Source: Ignavibacteria bacterium
GTDB taxonomy: Bacteria > Bacteroidota > Ignavibacteria > Tepidaquicellales > Tepidaquicellaceae
Direction: 5' to 3'
NCBI GenBank assembly: GCA_016710985.1
Contig: JADJTX010000006.1
Location: 1 to 64,000, forward strand
Length of the DNA: 64,000 nucleotides
The notes beneath the pieces were generated by a model that made no database searches, had not been told where the DNA came from, and saw nothing but the letters and a program-made list of their open reading frames with translations. The translations under genes were made by a program, and so were the position numbers. Position 1 is the first letter of the stretch; each line of letters starts with the position of its first letter. Shown here in pieces: positions 1-11,159 of this stretch.

Positions 1-1
1 T

Positions 2-3000
2 TCCGCTGTCTGGACAAATCTGGGAACAAGCACTTCTGCCGGCGGATATTCCGGTATCGGAAGAATTAATTGTATTGCATTCCATCCGACTGATGTCAAC
101 ACTTTCTGGGTTGGCAGTCCTGCCGGCGGAATATGGAAAACAATAAACGGAGGAACTACCTGGACAATACTCAATAACAGTCAAACCGTTATCGGTGTAA
201 GTGACATAGCAGTTGACTACACAAACACTAACATATTATATATTGCTACAGGAGATCGGGATGGAGGCAGTGTTTGGACACTTAGCGGCGGACAATCTGC
301 TGATAATGCAAGCATTGGTGTTCTGAAATCTATTGACGGGGGAGTAACCTGGACTACTACAGGGCTTACTTATACGGCAAGTCAGGGTAAGAAATTGTAC
401 AGTCTTTTGATTCATCCGACTAATCCGCAAATACTTTTTGCTTCAACTACAGATGGTATTTATAAATCTATTAATGGATGCACTACCTGGGTTCAGAAAG
501 CTAATAATCTTTTCAGGTGCTGGCGTCTGGCTTTTTAAACCGGTAATCCGGCAGTAATGTACGGCACAGAGGATTTTATCGGTACACAATATTTTGCGTC
601 TTCAGGAAACTCAGGTGAAACATGGAGTGATTTTCAATTTGGAAGCGGAGCTGATGCAAGCCGTACTGAGCTTGCAGTAACGGCGGCTGATCCTAATATT
701 GTTTACCTGCTTACAGCAAATGCTGCAGGAGGTTTAAATGGTGTTTACAAATCAGTTAACAGCGGCGTATCTTTTACAAAAGTAAACCTCGGAAGTTTAA
801 GTATGTTGGGTTATGAAGCTAATGGCTCCGGTCCGAATACAGGGCAAGGTACTTACGACCTGTGTATCGCTGCTTCTCCAACAAATGCAAACACGGTTTT
901 ATCGGAGGCGTTAACTCATGGAAATCTGTAAATGGCGGAGCTAACTGGACTTGCATTAATCATTGGAGTACCAGCCCGCCTTCTATTGTTCATGCCGACA
1001 AGCACGCGCTTGCATTTCAAAACGGTACGAACTCTTTTCGAAGGAAATGACGGCGGTATTTATAAAACAATCAACGGAGGAACTAATTATACTGATCTGT
1101 CTAATGGATTAGTAATTAGCCAGCTTTATAGAATTGGAGTATCACAAACAAACTCTTCAACAGTTATGACCGGTTTACAGGATAACGGATCAAAAATATT
1201 CACCGGCGTTTGGTCTGATGTAAAAGGCGGAGACGGAATGGAATGTATTGTGGATTGGTCGACAACTACTTACATGTATGCAACATATGTTGAAGGTCAG
1301 ATCTCAAGAAGCATAAACAGCGGCACTTCTTTTCCAACTGATATATCAGCAAATATACCCGGCGGACAACCTGAGGGAGCCTGGGTAGCGCCTTATGTAA
1401 TGAGTCCGTCAAATTCTTCCACTCTCTTTGCCGGATATGACAAAGTCTGGAAGACAGTGAACAGAGGTGACAGCTGGACGAGCGCTTCTCAGGTATTAAG
1501 CTCAGTTAATAAATTAAGAGCAATTGCAATCGCACCTTCGAATGCTAATGTATTGTACGCCGCTTCAGGGAACAGTATGTGGAAGACGATTGACGGCGGA
1601 GCAACTAACTGGGCTGTTGTCACACCTCCTACGACTATAAACAGCATAACTTACATTGCAGTAAAGAATACTGATCCGAATACACTTTGGATAACTTACG
1701 GAGGATACACTGCCGGTGAAAAAGTTTATAAGTCTATAAACGGAGGAGCTCATGGACAAATATCTCAACTGGACTTCCCAATCTGCCGATCATGACTGTA
1801 GTTTATGATAAATCAATTTTAAGCGCTGAAAATTTATATGTGGGAACAGATGTAGGCGTTTATTTCAAAGATGGTGTTACTAACTGGGCTTCATTCAATA
1901 CCGGATTACCTAATGTTGTAGTTACAGAGCTTGAAATATATTACGGAACTACCAATAAACTCAGAGCCGGTACTTTCGGACGAGGATTATGGGAAACAAG
2001 TCTGGGAGCAGCCCCACCGGCTTCAACGTTATGTGAAGATTTTACAAGCGTAACGTATCCGCCGACAGACTGGAACATTGAGTTTACCGGAACAAACTAC
2101 TGGACAAGAAATGCTGTAAGCAGTTATGGTGCCGGCGCGGGCTCTTCAAAGTTTGATTACTTTAGTGCCGCAATAGGTACAACTCAATCATTAGTTACAT
2201 TAACTTTTCAAAGTTCAGTTGCCGGAGATTCATTAAAGTTTTCTAATGCTTATGCTCCTTATACAGACGGAAGTACGGATTCACTTGAGATATTATCATC
2301 TACAAACGGCGGTACAAGCTACTCAACGCTGGTAAGACTCTGGGGAAACAACGTAAACGGCAATCTTAATACAGCGGCTGCTATTGGTTCAGGATTTACT
2401 CCTACAGCCGGCCAATGGGGAAATAAGAAGTATTCATTACCGGTTGGAACAAATAAAATAAAATTCAGAGCCAGAAGCGGATTCGGAAATAATCTGTATC
2501 TTGACAGCATGTGTAAAGTAAGTTCTGCACCTGTAATATTGTTATGCGAAGGTTTTGCAGACGCTACTTTTGCGCCGGTAAACTGGAACATAGAATTTAC
2601 CGGAACAAATTACTGGACACGGAATACGGTCAGCGGTTATGGTGTTGGTACAGGCGCTGCAAAATTTGATTACTATAATGCTTCGCATCGGAACAACCCA
2701 GTCATTAGTTACATTAGCTTTTACAAATTCAGCCGCCGGAGATTCCTTAAAGTATGATTACGCTTATGCTCCGTTTAATGACGGAAGTACGGATTCCCTT
2801 GAAATATTAACTTCAATAAACGGAGGAACCAGTTATACATCATTAGCAAAACTATGGGGAAACAACGTCAACGGCAATCTTGAATACAACAGCGGCAATA
2901 GGCACCTCATTCACTCCGGCAGCCGGTCAGTGGCTGACTAAAAGGTATTTGTTACCAGCCGGAACAAACAAAATAAAATTCAGGGCAAGCAGCGGATTCG

Positions 3001-3746
3001 GAAATAATTTATATCTGGATAATATTTGCAAGGTCACCAGCTCTTCACCTGCGCCGGTAGCGGCAACCATAACAATTGCTCCCCAGGATACTACGAATCC
3101 GACAAACAGGTTAAACATGAGAGATACTGCAAGATTCTATCTGAGAAATATTTCACTCCATTTGCAATTGTAGATTCGGGAAAGGCAGTAATAGATTCAG
3201 TTACATTGACCGGCTCAGTTACTTTTGCAAATGCACAGACAGGAACTTACTACATTGTTGTAAAGAGCAGAAATATTCTGGAAACCTGGAGCAAATCAGG
3301 AGGACAGCTTTATACAAGAGGCTCGGCTTTCAGTTACAATTTTACTTCAGCTGCTGCGCAGGCATTTGGAAGCAATCTGATACTTGAAGGTACAAAATAC
3401 TGTATATACAGCGGAGATTTAACAAGGATAATTTGATCGATCTGACGGACGTACTGCAGGTAAACAACGATGCAAATGCTTTTTAGTGGGATATATTGCC
3501 TCTGATCTGACAGGTAACAGGATAGTTGATCTGACTGACCTTTTACTTGTATTTAATAACGCATCTAACTTTGTTGTCAGAAAGTCTCCTCCTGGATCAA
3601 GTCCCGTTTCTGTTGTATATGACAGCAGGTCATTATATGAACAGAGAATGAAAGTGATCAATGAAAACAGAGTTCAGGAAGATGAATTTCCGGGAGTCAG
3701 AAAAGATGAAGGCTATAAAAATCAGGAGAAGATCCTGAAGAAATAA
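2..3746 (+). CDS. Secreted BNR/sortilin-repeat exoprotein, 5' end outside window, multiply frameshifted
   Basis: The start of this large exported protein lies left of the window. The restored reading shows BNR/VPS10-like blades with recurring W-K-T-I-N-G-G-x-T-W motifs (about 120-1770). Two copies of a jelly-roll-like domain follow (about 2029-2515 and 2545-3015; key words LCEGF, GTNYWTRN, DGSTDSLEIL). The shared C-terminal module comes next (about 3050-3600), with NILETWSK and the EF-hand-like loops DFNKDNLIDLTD and DLTGNRIVDLTD, then a polar tail. The frame breaks near 536, 895, 1038, 1752, 2690, 2890, 3150, 3420 and 3482, mostly at homopolymers. At 536-538 a TAA seems to come from one extra T plus one missing G. 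I read this as one damaged-by-sequencing gene, although a real pseudogene cannot be excluded because it is the most broken locus here. Substrate unknown; a surface or secreted beta-propeller protein is likely. Confidence 0.7.
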
Positions 3747-3773
3747 GTAATAAAAATTATATATTCATTCATT

Positions 3774-3828
3774 AAGTTGTCAAATCTAATTACAAGGTCT
3801 CAAAGCCTGTAGATTTGACAACTTTTTT
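3774..3828 (+). terminator. Rho-independent terminator after the BNR exoprotein
   Basis: A perfect 15-bp stem (AAGTTGTCAAATCTA / TAGATTTGACAACTT) with a loop of about 20 nt is followed by TTTTTT. It lies about 30 bp after the stop and closes the transcript before the next exoprotein gene. Confidence 0.85.
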
Positions 3829-4044
3829 AAAAAGATAACTTTTTTTACAGTTTCAGATTATATATTTTAACCCCATACAAAAATTGTATACAAGTATATT
3901 CAATTCAGGATAATGACAATATTTCTGATCAGCAGAAATTAAATTAGAATATTTTTGTTACACTGAAAAATTAATCCACTCTCTCAGGGCAAAAACTTTT
4001 TTCAAACACATATTCACAATCCACATTAACATAAAACAAACAAA

Positions 4045-7000
4045 ATGAAAATCCTTACAAAACTTTTCTTAATCGCTTTATTAATGTTCTTTTTTTTAGA
4101 TCAGAACATGCTTTTTTCCCAGGTCAATTATTCTGTCTGGTCGGATAATTCAGGAATTAACAGCAAAAATACAGATTCAAAAAGAGTATTGCCTTTGAAA
4201 TACAGAGGCTTAAAATTAAATCTGAATTCTTTTAGAAATATTTTGAACTCTGCTCCGTTTGAATTCAGCGACAGGTCAGTAAACTCTCCGCAGATCATAG
4301 AATTACCTATGCCTGACGGAAGCTTGTCAAAATTTTATGTAACAGAATATTCAATGATGGAGCCGGGACTTGCGTCGCAGTTCCCTTAAATAAAAACTTA
4401 CAACGTGAAAGGTATTGATGATCCTTATGCTGTAGGAAAGATAGATGTTACAGCTTTTGGATTTCACGGAATGGTACTGACTCCAAACGGAGATTATTTT
4501 ATTGATCCGCTGAGTCTTGATAATACTGAGGATTATATCAGTTTTTATAAATCAGATTATGTGAGTAATTATTTGTTTGAATGTTTCGTCACTGAAGAAA
4601 ACATCAACCCGGATATTATAAATAATTCTACTTTAGACATGACCGGACAGCAGTTAAGGACTTACCGTCTTGCGTGCGCTGCTACCGGTGAATACACGGC
4701 AGTTTTCGGAGGAACCGTAGCTGCAGGTCAGGCGGCTATTGTTACGTCCATTAACCGAGTGAACGGTGTTTACGAGAGGGATCTGTCAGTGAGAATGACT
4801 TTGGTTGCAAATAATACATCCATAGTTTATACCAACGGTGGTACCGATCCGTACACAAACAATAACGGCAGTACAATGTTAGGACAAAATCAGTCAAACC
4901 TTACTACCGTAATTGGCACTGCGAATTACGACATTGGCCATGTGTTCAGTACCGGCGGCGGCGGTGTTGCGGGATTAGGAGTTGTTTGTAACAGTACAAA
5001 TAAAGCAAGAGGAGTTACAGGATCGCCGTCTCCATTTGGTGATCCGTTTGATATAGATTATGTCGCTCATGAAATGGGACATCAGTTCAGCGGGAATCAC
5101 TCTTTTAACGGTAGTTCAGGAAGCTGCGCAGGCGGAAACAGAAACGCTTCGACTGCATGGGAACCCGGAAGCGCAAGCACAATCATGGGCTATGCAGGTA
5201 TCTGCAGTCCTCAGGATCTGCAGCCAAACAGTGATGCCCTTTTTCACACAGCAACTGTCAGTGAGATCACAGCATTTACACAGACCGGCGGTGGAAATTC
5301 CTGCCCGGTTACAACCAATACAGGTAATACACCGCCTACAGTTACAGTACCGGGGTGGTTTTACAATTCCAATAAGTACACCGTTTGCTTTAACAGGTTC
5401 AGCAACAGATACAGAAACTCCCGGAGCTTTAACATATATCTGGGAAGAAATGGATCTTGGAGCTGCAGGAGCTCCGACAGCGCCGGTGGGCAATGCACCT
5501 ATATTCAGATCATTTACTCCCGTAGCATCACCGACAAGGACATTTCCAAAGCTCAGTGATCTTTTAAATAATACTTCCACTATCGGAGAAATTTTACCGA
5601 CATATACAAGAGCTTTAAACTTCCGTTTAACAGCAAGAGACAATAATGTTGGCGGCGGCGGAATAAATTTTAACACCATTTCATTCAATGTAAGCAACAC
5701 ATCCGGACCGTTTGTTGTCACACAGCCGAATACAAATGTAACCTGGAATGCAGGCGCACAAACAGTAACATGGAACGTTGCAAATACGACAGCAGCTCCG
5801 GTAAGCGTTTCACTGGTAAATATATTATTATCAACAGACGGAGGAAACACATTCCCGACAACATTATTAGCAAACACTGCAAATGACGGATCTGAATCCG
5901 TAACTATTCCCGGAGTAAACACAACACTTGCGAGAATAAAAGTACAGTCAGTCGGTAATATTTTCTTTGATATTTCAAATACAAATTTTACAATTGCAAA
6001 TACAAATGCTCCTAATATAAGCCATGTGCAGCTTTCGGATATGTTAAAGACTGCATGGCCTGCAACTGTTACTTCGACTGTTACATCAAGTTTTTCTCTT
6101 GACTCAGTCTGGGTAAACTGGAACATTAATTCAGTTACTCTTTCGAGACAATTTAAACTTATAAACACTTCGGGTAATATTTATTCGGCAATATTCAATT
6201 CCATCAATGCTGATGTAAATCCCGGTGATGTAATTTATTATAAAATTACGGCACAGAACAATTCAGCCGGTCATGAAGTGACCGCAACAGCAGTTTACAA
6301 TTTCAGCATCATTGACGGGTCATTATGCGAGGGATTTTTCTCAGGAACATTCCCGCCTTCCGGATGGAGTTTTGAATTCAGCGGAACAAACTACTGGTCA
6401 AGGGTAACTCAAAGCAGTTACGGGATCGGAACAGGCTCTGCTAAATATGACTTCTGGAATGCACAGGCATCTACAGGAAGCCAGTCACTGATAACAAAGA
6501 CATTCGGCAGTACAGTAGCCGGTGATTCATTAAGGTTTGATAACGCTTATGCTCCTTATACGGACGGAAGCACGGATTCACTGGAGGTATTGACATCTAC
6601 AAACGGCGGAACAAATTACTCTCAGCTTATAAAATTCTGGGGAAATAATGTTAACGGAACAATGAATACAGCCGGAGCTTCAGGTACTGCCTACACTCCG
6701 ACAAGCGGTCAGTGGGTTACAAGAAAGTATTCTTTGCCTGTTGGTACAAACAAAATAAAGTTCAGGGCAAGGAGCGGATTCGGTAACAATCTTTATTTAG
6801 ACAGTATATGTGTATTGAGTGCGCCGCCTGTGACTCCGGTAGCCGCATCAATTAAGCTTGCTCAGCAGGGATACTTTGACACACTTACAAATAGACTTAA
6901 CATAAGGGATACTGTTAAATTTTATCTCAGGAATACAGCTTCACCTTACACAATAGCAGACTCGGGTAGTGTTGTCATGGATTCTGTTACACTTACAGCG

Positions 7001-7537
7001 GCAGTGACTTTTCCAAATGCTCAGACCGGGACATACTACATTGTTGCAACCGGATGGAACATACTTGAAACATGGAGCAAAGCAGGCGGTGAAGCATATA
7101 CAAGAGGTTCCGTTTTGAATTATGACTTTACCACAGCTTCTTCACAGGCTTATGGAAATAATATGATACTGCTCGGTACAAAATACTGCATATACAGCGG
7201 AGACATATTTAAGGATTATGCAGTCGAATTAGTCGATGTGCTGTTAATTTATAACGCAGCTTTGAATTTTGAATCGGGTTTTATTAAGAATGATGTGACC
7301 GGGGACCGGTTGGTCGATCTGTCGGACATACTTATTGTTTATAACAACTCGAGTAATTTTGTAACAAGGAAAGCTCCTGCGGGAGCAAGTCCGCTTGCAA
7401 TTACCGGAAATAAAGTAAGCAGACAGGATATGATAAATTCACTCAGATCAGCTGAAAATATATATAAAGAGTCAGTGAATTCTGATTTGAAAGATGAAAA
7501 GCAAAATTATGATAATATGAGAAACGGTAAAAAATAA
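4045..7537 (+). CDS. Secreted reprolysin-like (M12-type) zinc metallopeptidase with jelly-roll and dockerin-like C-terminal module
   Basis: Exported protease of about 1160 residues. It begins with a signal peptide (MKILTKLFLIALLMFFFLDQ...) and a pro-region. The zinc site HEMGHQFSGNH (about 5069-5101) matches HExxH...H, with S where metzincins usually have G, and STIMGYAGIC is the Met-turn. An Ig/Fn-like stretch follows, then a jelly-roll domain (about 6325-6815) nearly identical to the two copies in the upstream gene. Last comes the shared C-terminal module (NILETWSK, two EF-hand-like loops, VDLSDILIVYNNSSNFV). Two interruptions: an in-frame TAA at 4387-4389 where the family pattern suggests Glu (FP-E-IKTYNV), and a frameshift near 5353 in GTACCGGGG. 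Role: extracellular proteolysis; the C-terminal module probably directs export or attachment (inference). Confidence 0.85.
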
Positions 7538-7564
7538 ATAACTAATAAATACGATTCACATATT

Positions 7565-7602
7565 AAGAGACTGGATGGTTGATCATTCAGTCTCTTTTTT
7601 TT
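7565..7602 (+). terminator. Rho-independent terminator after the M12 metallopeptidase
   Basis: Stem AAGAGACTG / CAGTCTCTT with a 14-nt loop, running into an eight-T tract. It lies 28 bp after the stop codon. Confidence 0.88.
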
Positions 7603-8212
7603 ATGAAGGAAATTTAATTGAAAATTTTTAAATGATCAAAAAGGGTTTTGAGACGACTCAGCACAAAGCGTATTATGAACCTCTTCCGAAGATGACATTG
7701 TCCTGAAATTCATCTTCACTGTTGAAGGTAGTATTCAGATTGTAGAATGATGAAATGTTTTCTAATGACGGTTTGGCTGCGGATAGTATTAATGGAGCCG
7801 CACTTCACTACACACTCAGCTATTATTAACCGGATTTAATTTTTACTTGCAATTTAAATCTGATTTATTTTATTTCTTTTTAAATAAAAATACTTCTCAA
7901 GGAAGAGCATATAATGAAAAGAACAATTCAATTATATCTCCATTCAAACTGTCACATAACTTTTTCTGTACAGCCCATTACTTCCAATTCGCTTTTATCT
8001 TACACAAAACATACTTTCAAAAAAATATTAAACCTGTTAATTAATCAAATAAGTACTTTCATAGGAGCTGAACCTGACTTGCAAAAGCGGGTGAGGTTGC
8101 GGAGAGGTTTATACTTAACCGGATTTACACTGACATCAAAAAAATAATTTATTAGTCAGAAGATTTTGCAATAAAATTAAAGAAAGTTTTTAAAAAATTA
8201 AAAACAAAGAAT
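7603..8212. other. Intergenic stretch with no recognisable gene
   Basis: About 610 bp between two exoprotein genes. Short open frames exist (for example 7847-8147), but they are low-complexity, lack convincing ribosome binding sites and match no family I know. The stretch 7670-7810 has a more balanced composition and may be a gene remnant, but I cannot assign it. Confidence 0.4.
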
Positions 8213-10884
8213 ATGAAGAAATTTATTACCGTATTTACATTAAAATTTATTGAGAAATTAAAAATTGTATTTGAAACGGTTATCTTATTAATTTTATTAA
8301 CCTCCTTCACAAATTCTCAACAGCTAGCACCGATAATTTCAAACGGACCAATAGAACTTGGACAGAGTGTAGTTACATCTCACGACGATTTTAACTCTAA
8401 CTACAATGTTGTAAGAGTTATAGATATAAGAAACATCCCTCCTTTTATCACTGGTGGGCATTATTGGAATACTCCATTACAATATGTTGGAGCGGATTGG
8501 ACGAAAGCAAGAATGCGCAATGTGTATGGAATAGCATTAGATGCTTCAACACCACCAAACATATTTATAGCAAGTTCTACAGTATATTGTGATAGTATTG
8601 ATCCGACCGATTCAATACTTATATATCGCATTGATGGGGATGATTGGACGGTAACTAATTATGTGTGTAAAAAATTTATTCCCGGCCCTCCTCAAACTGG
8701 CCTCGGAATTGATTGGATAGCGAATACAGGTTCTAACTTGGGGAATTTGTGCTATGATAATTTTCACAAACAGATATTTGCAACTAATCATGAGGATGGT
8801 AGAATATATTGTATCAGGGATAACGGATTAGGACGTGGAGCAGTACATAGTTGGTTTGATCCTCCAGGAACTAATGTGGATACAGATGCAGGTTTTGTTC
8901 CAAAGGGTGAAAGATTATGGGGAATTGGAACATATGGGACAAATGCAACAAATGTTCGTGTATATTTCAGCAGGTGGAATTCTGATAGAGTCATTAGTAC
9001 AAATGCAGGGATTAATCAAATATGGTCTATTGCACTTACCAATATTGGTGACTATATTCCTTCGTCCTTAAGACTAGAAATTGATCTGCCTTTATTACCA
9101 TCACTTTCTTTTTCTAACCCGGTTTCGGACATTGAGTTTGCTTTTAACGGAGATATGATTTGTGGTGAGAGAACTATGTTTGCTGATATGGGACCTTGTT
9201 TTTCTACTAATGGTGATTTTGCTCATAGATCAAGAATACTTGAATATCCTAGACATCCCTTATTAGGTTCTTATAGCAATTTTATATGGCATAAAATGGG
9301 ATTGGTATCTATAGGACCTTCTGATCCTGCATACAAAAGTAATAGCAGTGGTGGTGTAGATTTTGATTATGGTTTTTCTGATTCAGTTAGTAATATGTAT
9401 TCGGTTTGTGACAGCACTATTGTCGGTACTGGAGACTATCTATTTTCTCCAAATACAAATCAATATGTATATGGTGTACAAGTAACAGAAAGGTCTTCTG
9501 CTGGTGTTTCGAATGTTGAAGATTTTCTCAATTCATTGATATCAACGGAAATTTAATTCCTTCAGATGATAAAATTACTCCTGGCGATATAGACGTCTAC
9601 CGTAAAGATCTCTGCAGCGACACAAACACTTGCATGTCAGTAATAAGGGATACTACATATTGTGACTCGACAGATACTTACATTTACGAATTCCAGATAC
9701 GAAACAATTCTTATACAAAATCCATTGAGCAGTTGGAAATTGGTATTGACTCACCGCAGCCTCCGAACTATGTAGTAGCTGTACCGAGTACAATAAATGT
9801 TACTCCTTTAATTCCTCCGCGCGGAGCGTCACAGGTTTACAGAGTGAAGCTGATCGGACCGGGAGCAGATGCTTATGCTGAAGTTTGTTATACACTTTCA
9901 GCTCAGTTTGAGAATGACGATTGTCCGTGGTGCTGCTATATTGAGAACTGTATAAAGCTGCCGATCTGCAGTTGCGCTGAAGTATTACAGGACAGCATTT
10001 ACTGTGTAAATAATAATTACTACTATAATTTCACTCTGGAAAACGGAACTGAGTATAATGTCACAAAGATACAGCTGACATCACCGGGAATTAATCCGAT
10101 TACATTTGTTCCTCAGATATTTCATTTCACAACGCCAATAGCTCCCGGACAGGTGTTCCCGAATTTAACTGCACAGATACTTGGTGGTGCTGCAGGAATG
10201 GATGTACCAATAAGAATAAAACTGTTCAGCAACGATTTCGAGTGCTGTTATATCGAACCGCTCGAAACTACAAATGGGGGAACCACCTGGAGAATACACC
10301 AACTTCCTCCATGTATTACGCTAAATTTAAATCTGAAAGCATTCATTGAAGGAAGGTATAATCCTGTGCTTAACTTAATGACTGGCGGAGAAATTCAGGT
10401 CGAATTAAGAAATAATTATTCGCCGTATGCATTAGTAGAAACAGCAGCCGGATATCTGGATGAAACCGGAAACAGTACATTACAATTTTTCAACGCTGAA
10501 AACGGAGTGAACTATTATATTGTCATTAAGAACAGCAATACAATAGAAACATGGAGTAAATCTCCGGGTCAGAGCTTCACTAATGACGTATTAAATTTTG
10601 ACTTCTTAACTGAAGATCAGGCGTATGGAAATAATCTGGGATTAATAGATTCAGATCCGGTGCGCTACGGTATTCATTCAGGAGACGTGGATCAGGACAG
10701 ACAGGTAGATATATCCGACATTTCGGCGATCTTTAATGATTCAAAAACATTTACTACCGGAGCATCGGATTTGAATGGTGATGGTGTAACCGATCTGACC
10801 GATTTGATGATAGCATTCAATAATGCTACTAATTATGTAAGTGTGGTAAGACCTTTGAGCAATGAAGCAATGAATAATGAGTAA
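8213..10884 (+). CDS. Secreted exoprotein: unknown N-terminal domain, Cys-rich domain, dockerin-like C-terminal module (one frameshift)
   Basis: The protein (about 890 residues once joined) starts with a signal peptide (hydrophobic core VILLILLTSFTNS). The N-terminal half, about 440 residues, may be a beta-propeller; it contains YGIALDAST and NLCYDNFHKQIFATNHEDG but I cannot place it in a family. From about 9630 to 10265 there is a Cys-rich domain (CDSTDTYIYEF, DDCPWCCYIENC, CSCAEV) duplicated in the next gene. The C-terminal module (about 10310-10855) has NTIETWSK, the loop DVDQDRQVDISD and the loop DLNGDGVTDLTD, a canonical dockerin-type calcium loop. A single frameshift near 9530 joins the two halves. 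The last codons (SNEAMNNE) merge into a heptamer tandem array. Extracellular; function unknown. Confidence 0.75.
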
Positions 10885-10988
10885 TGAGTAATGAGCAATG
10901 AGCAATGAACAATGAACAATGAACAATGAACAATGAACAATGAACAATGAACAATGAACAATGAACAATGAACAATGATTAATGAATA
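10858..10988. repeat. Heptamer tandem array (AATGAAC) starting inside the end of a CDS
   Basis: About 17 units of a 7-bp word drifting from AATGAGT to AATGAGC to AATGAAC. The array begins before the stop at 10882-10884, so the last residues of the exoprotein are themselves repeat-encoded. It resembles the short tandemly repeated repetitive (STRR) heptamers known from filamentous cyanobacteria. There are no spacers, so it is not a CRISPR. Confidence 0.9.
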
Positions 10989-11054
10989 ACTAAATTAATA
11001 ATTATGTGAAGTATTAAACATTGATAATTGGACATTGAAATTGATAATTGTCTT

Positions 11055-11085
11055 GTCAGAGTCTTCCGAAAGGAGTGACTCTGAC
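11055..11085. repeat. Short inverted repeat between two exoprotein genes
   Basis: A perfect 9-bp stem (GTCAGAGTC / GACTCTGAC) with a 13-nt loop. It has no T tract after it, so it is more likely a REP-like or regulatory hairpin than a classical terminator. Confidence 0.5.
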
Positions 11086-11159
11086 GGGACATATAATCCT
11101 ATTGCCTGAGAATAAGTCAGAGTATGAATGAAAATATTTTTTAGAACTTAACATAAATC

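Noticed and set aside
2..3746. Calling the BNR exoprotein a genuine pseudogene
   Set aside because: The breaks are mostly the same type as those in essential ribosomal genes, so sequencing error explains them better, though decay cannot be excluded.
5116..6168. 350-codon open frame on the minus strand
   Set aside because: It lies opposite the M12 metallopeptidase, whose restored frame has clear domains. The minus translation has no family features.
7847..8147. Two overlapping short open frames
   Set aside because: Low-complexity, no start context, no recognisable domain.
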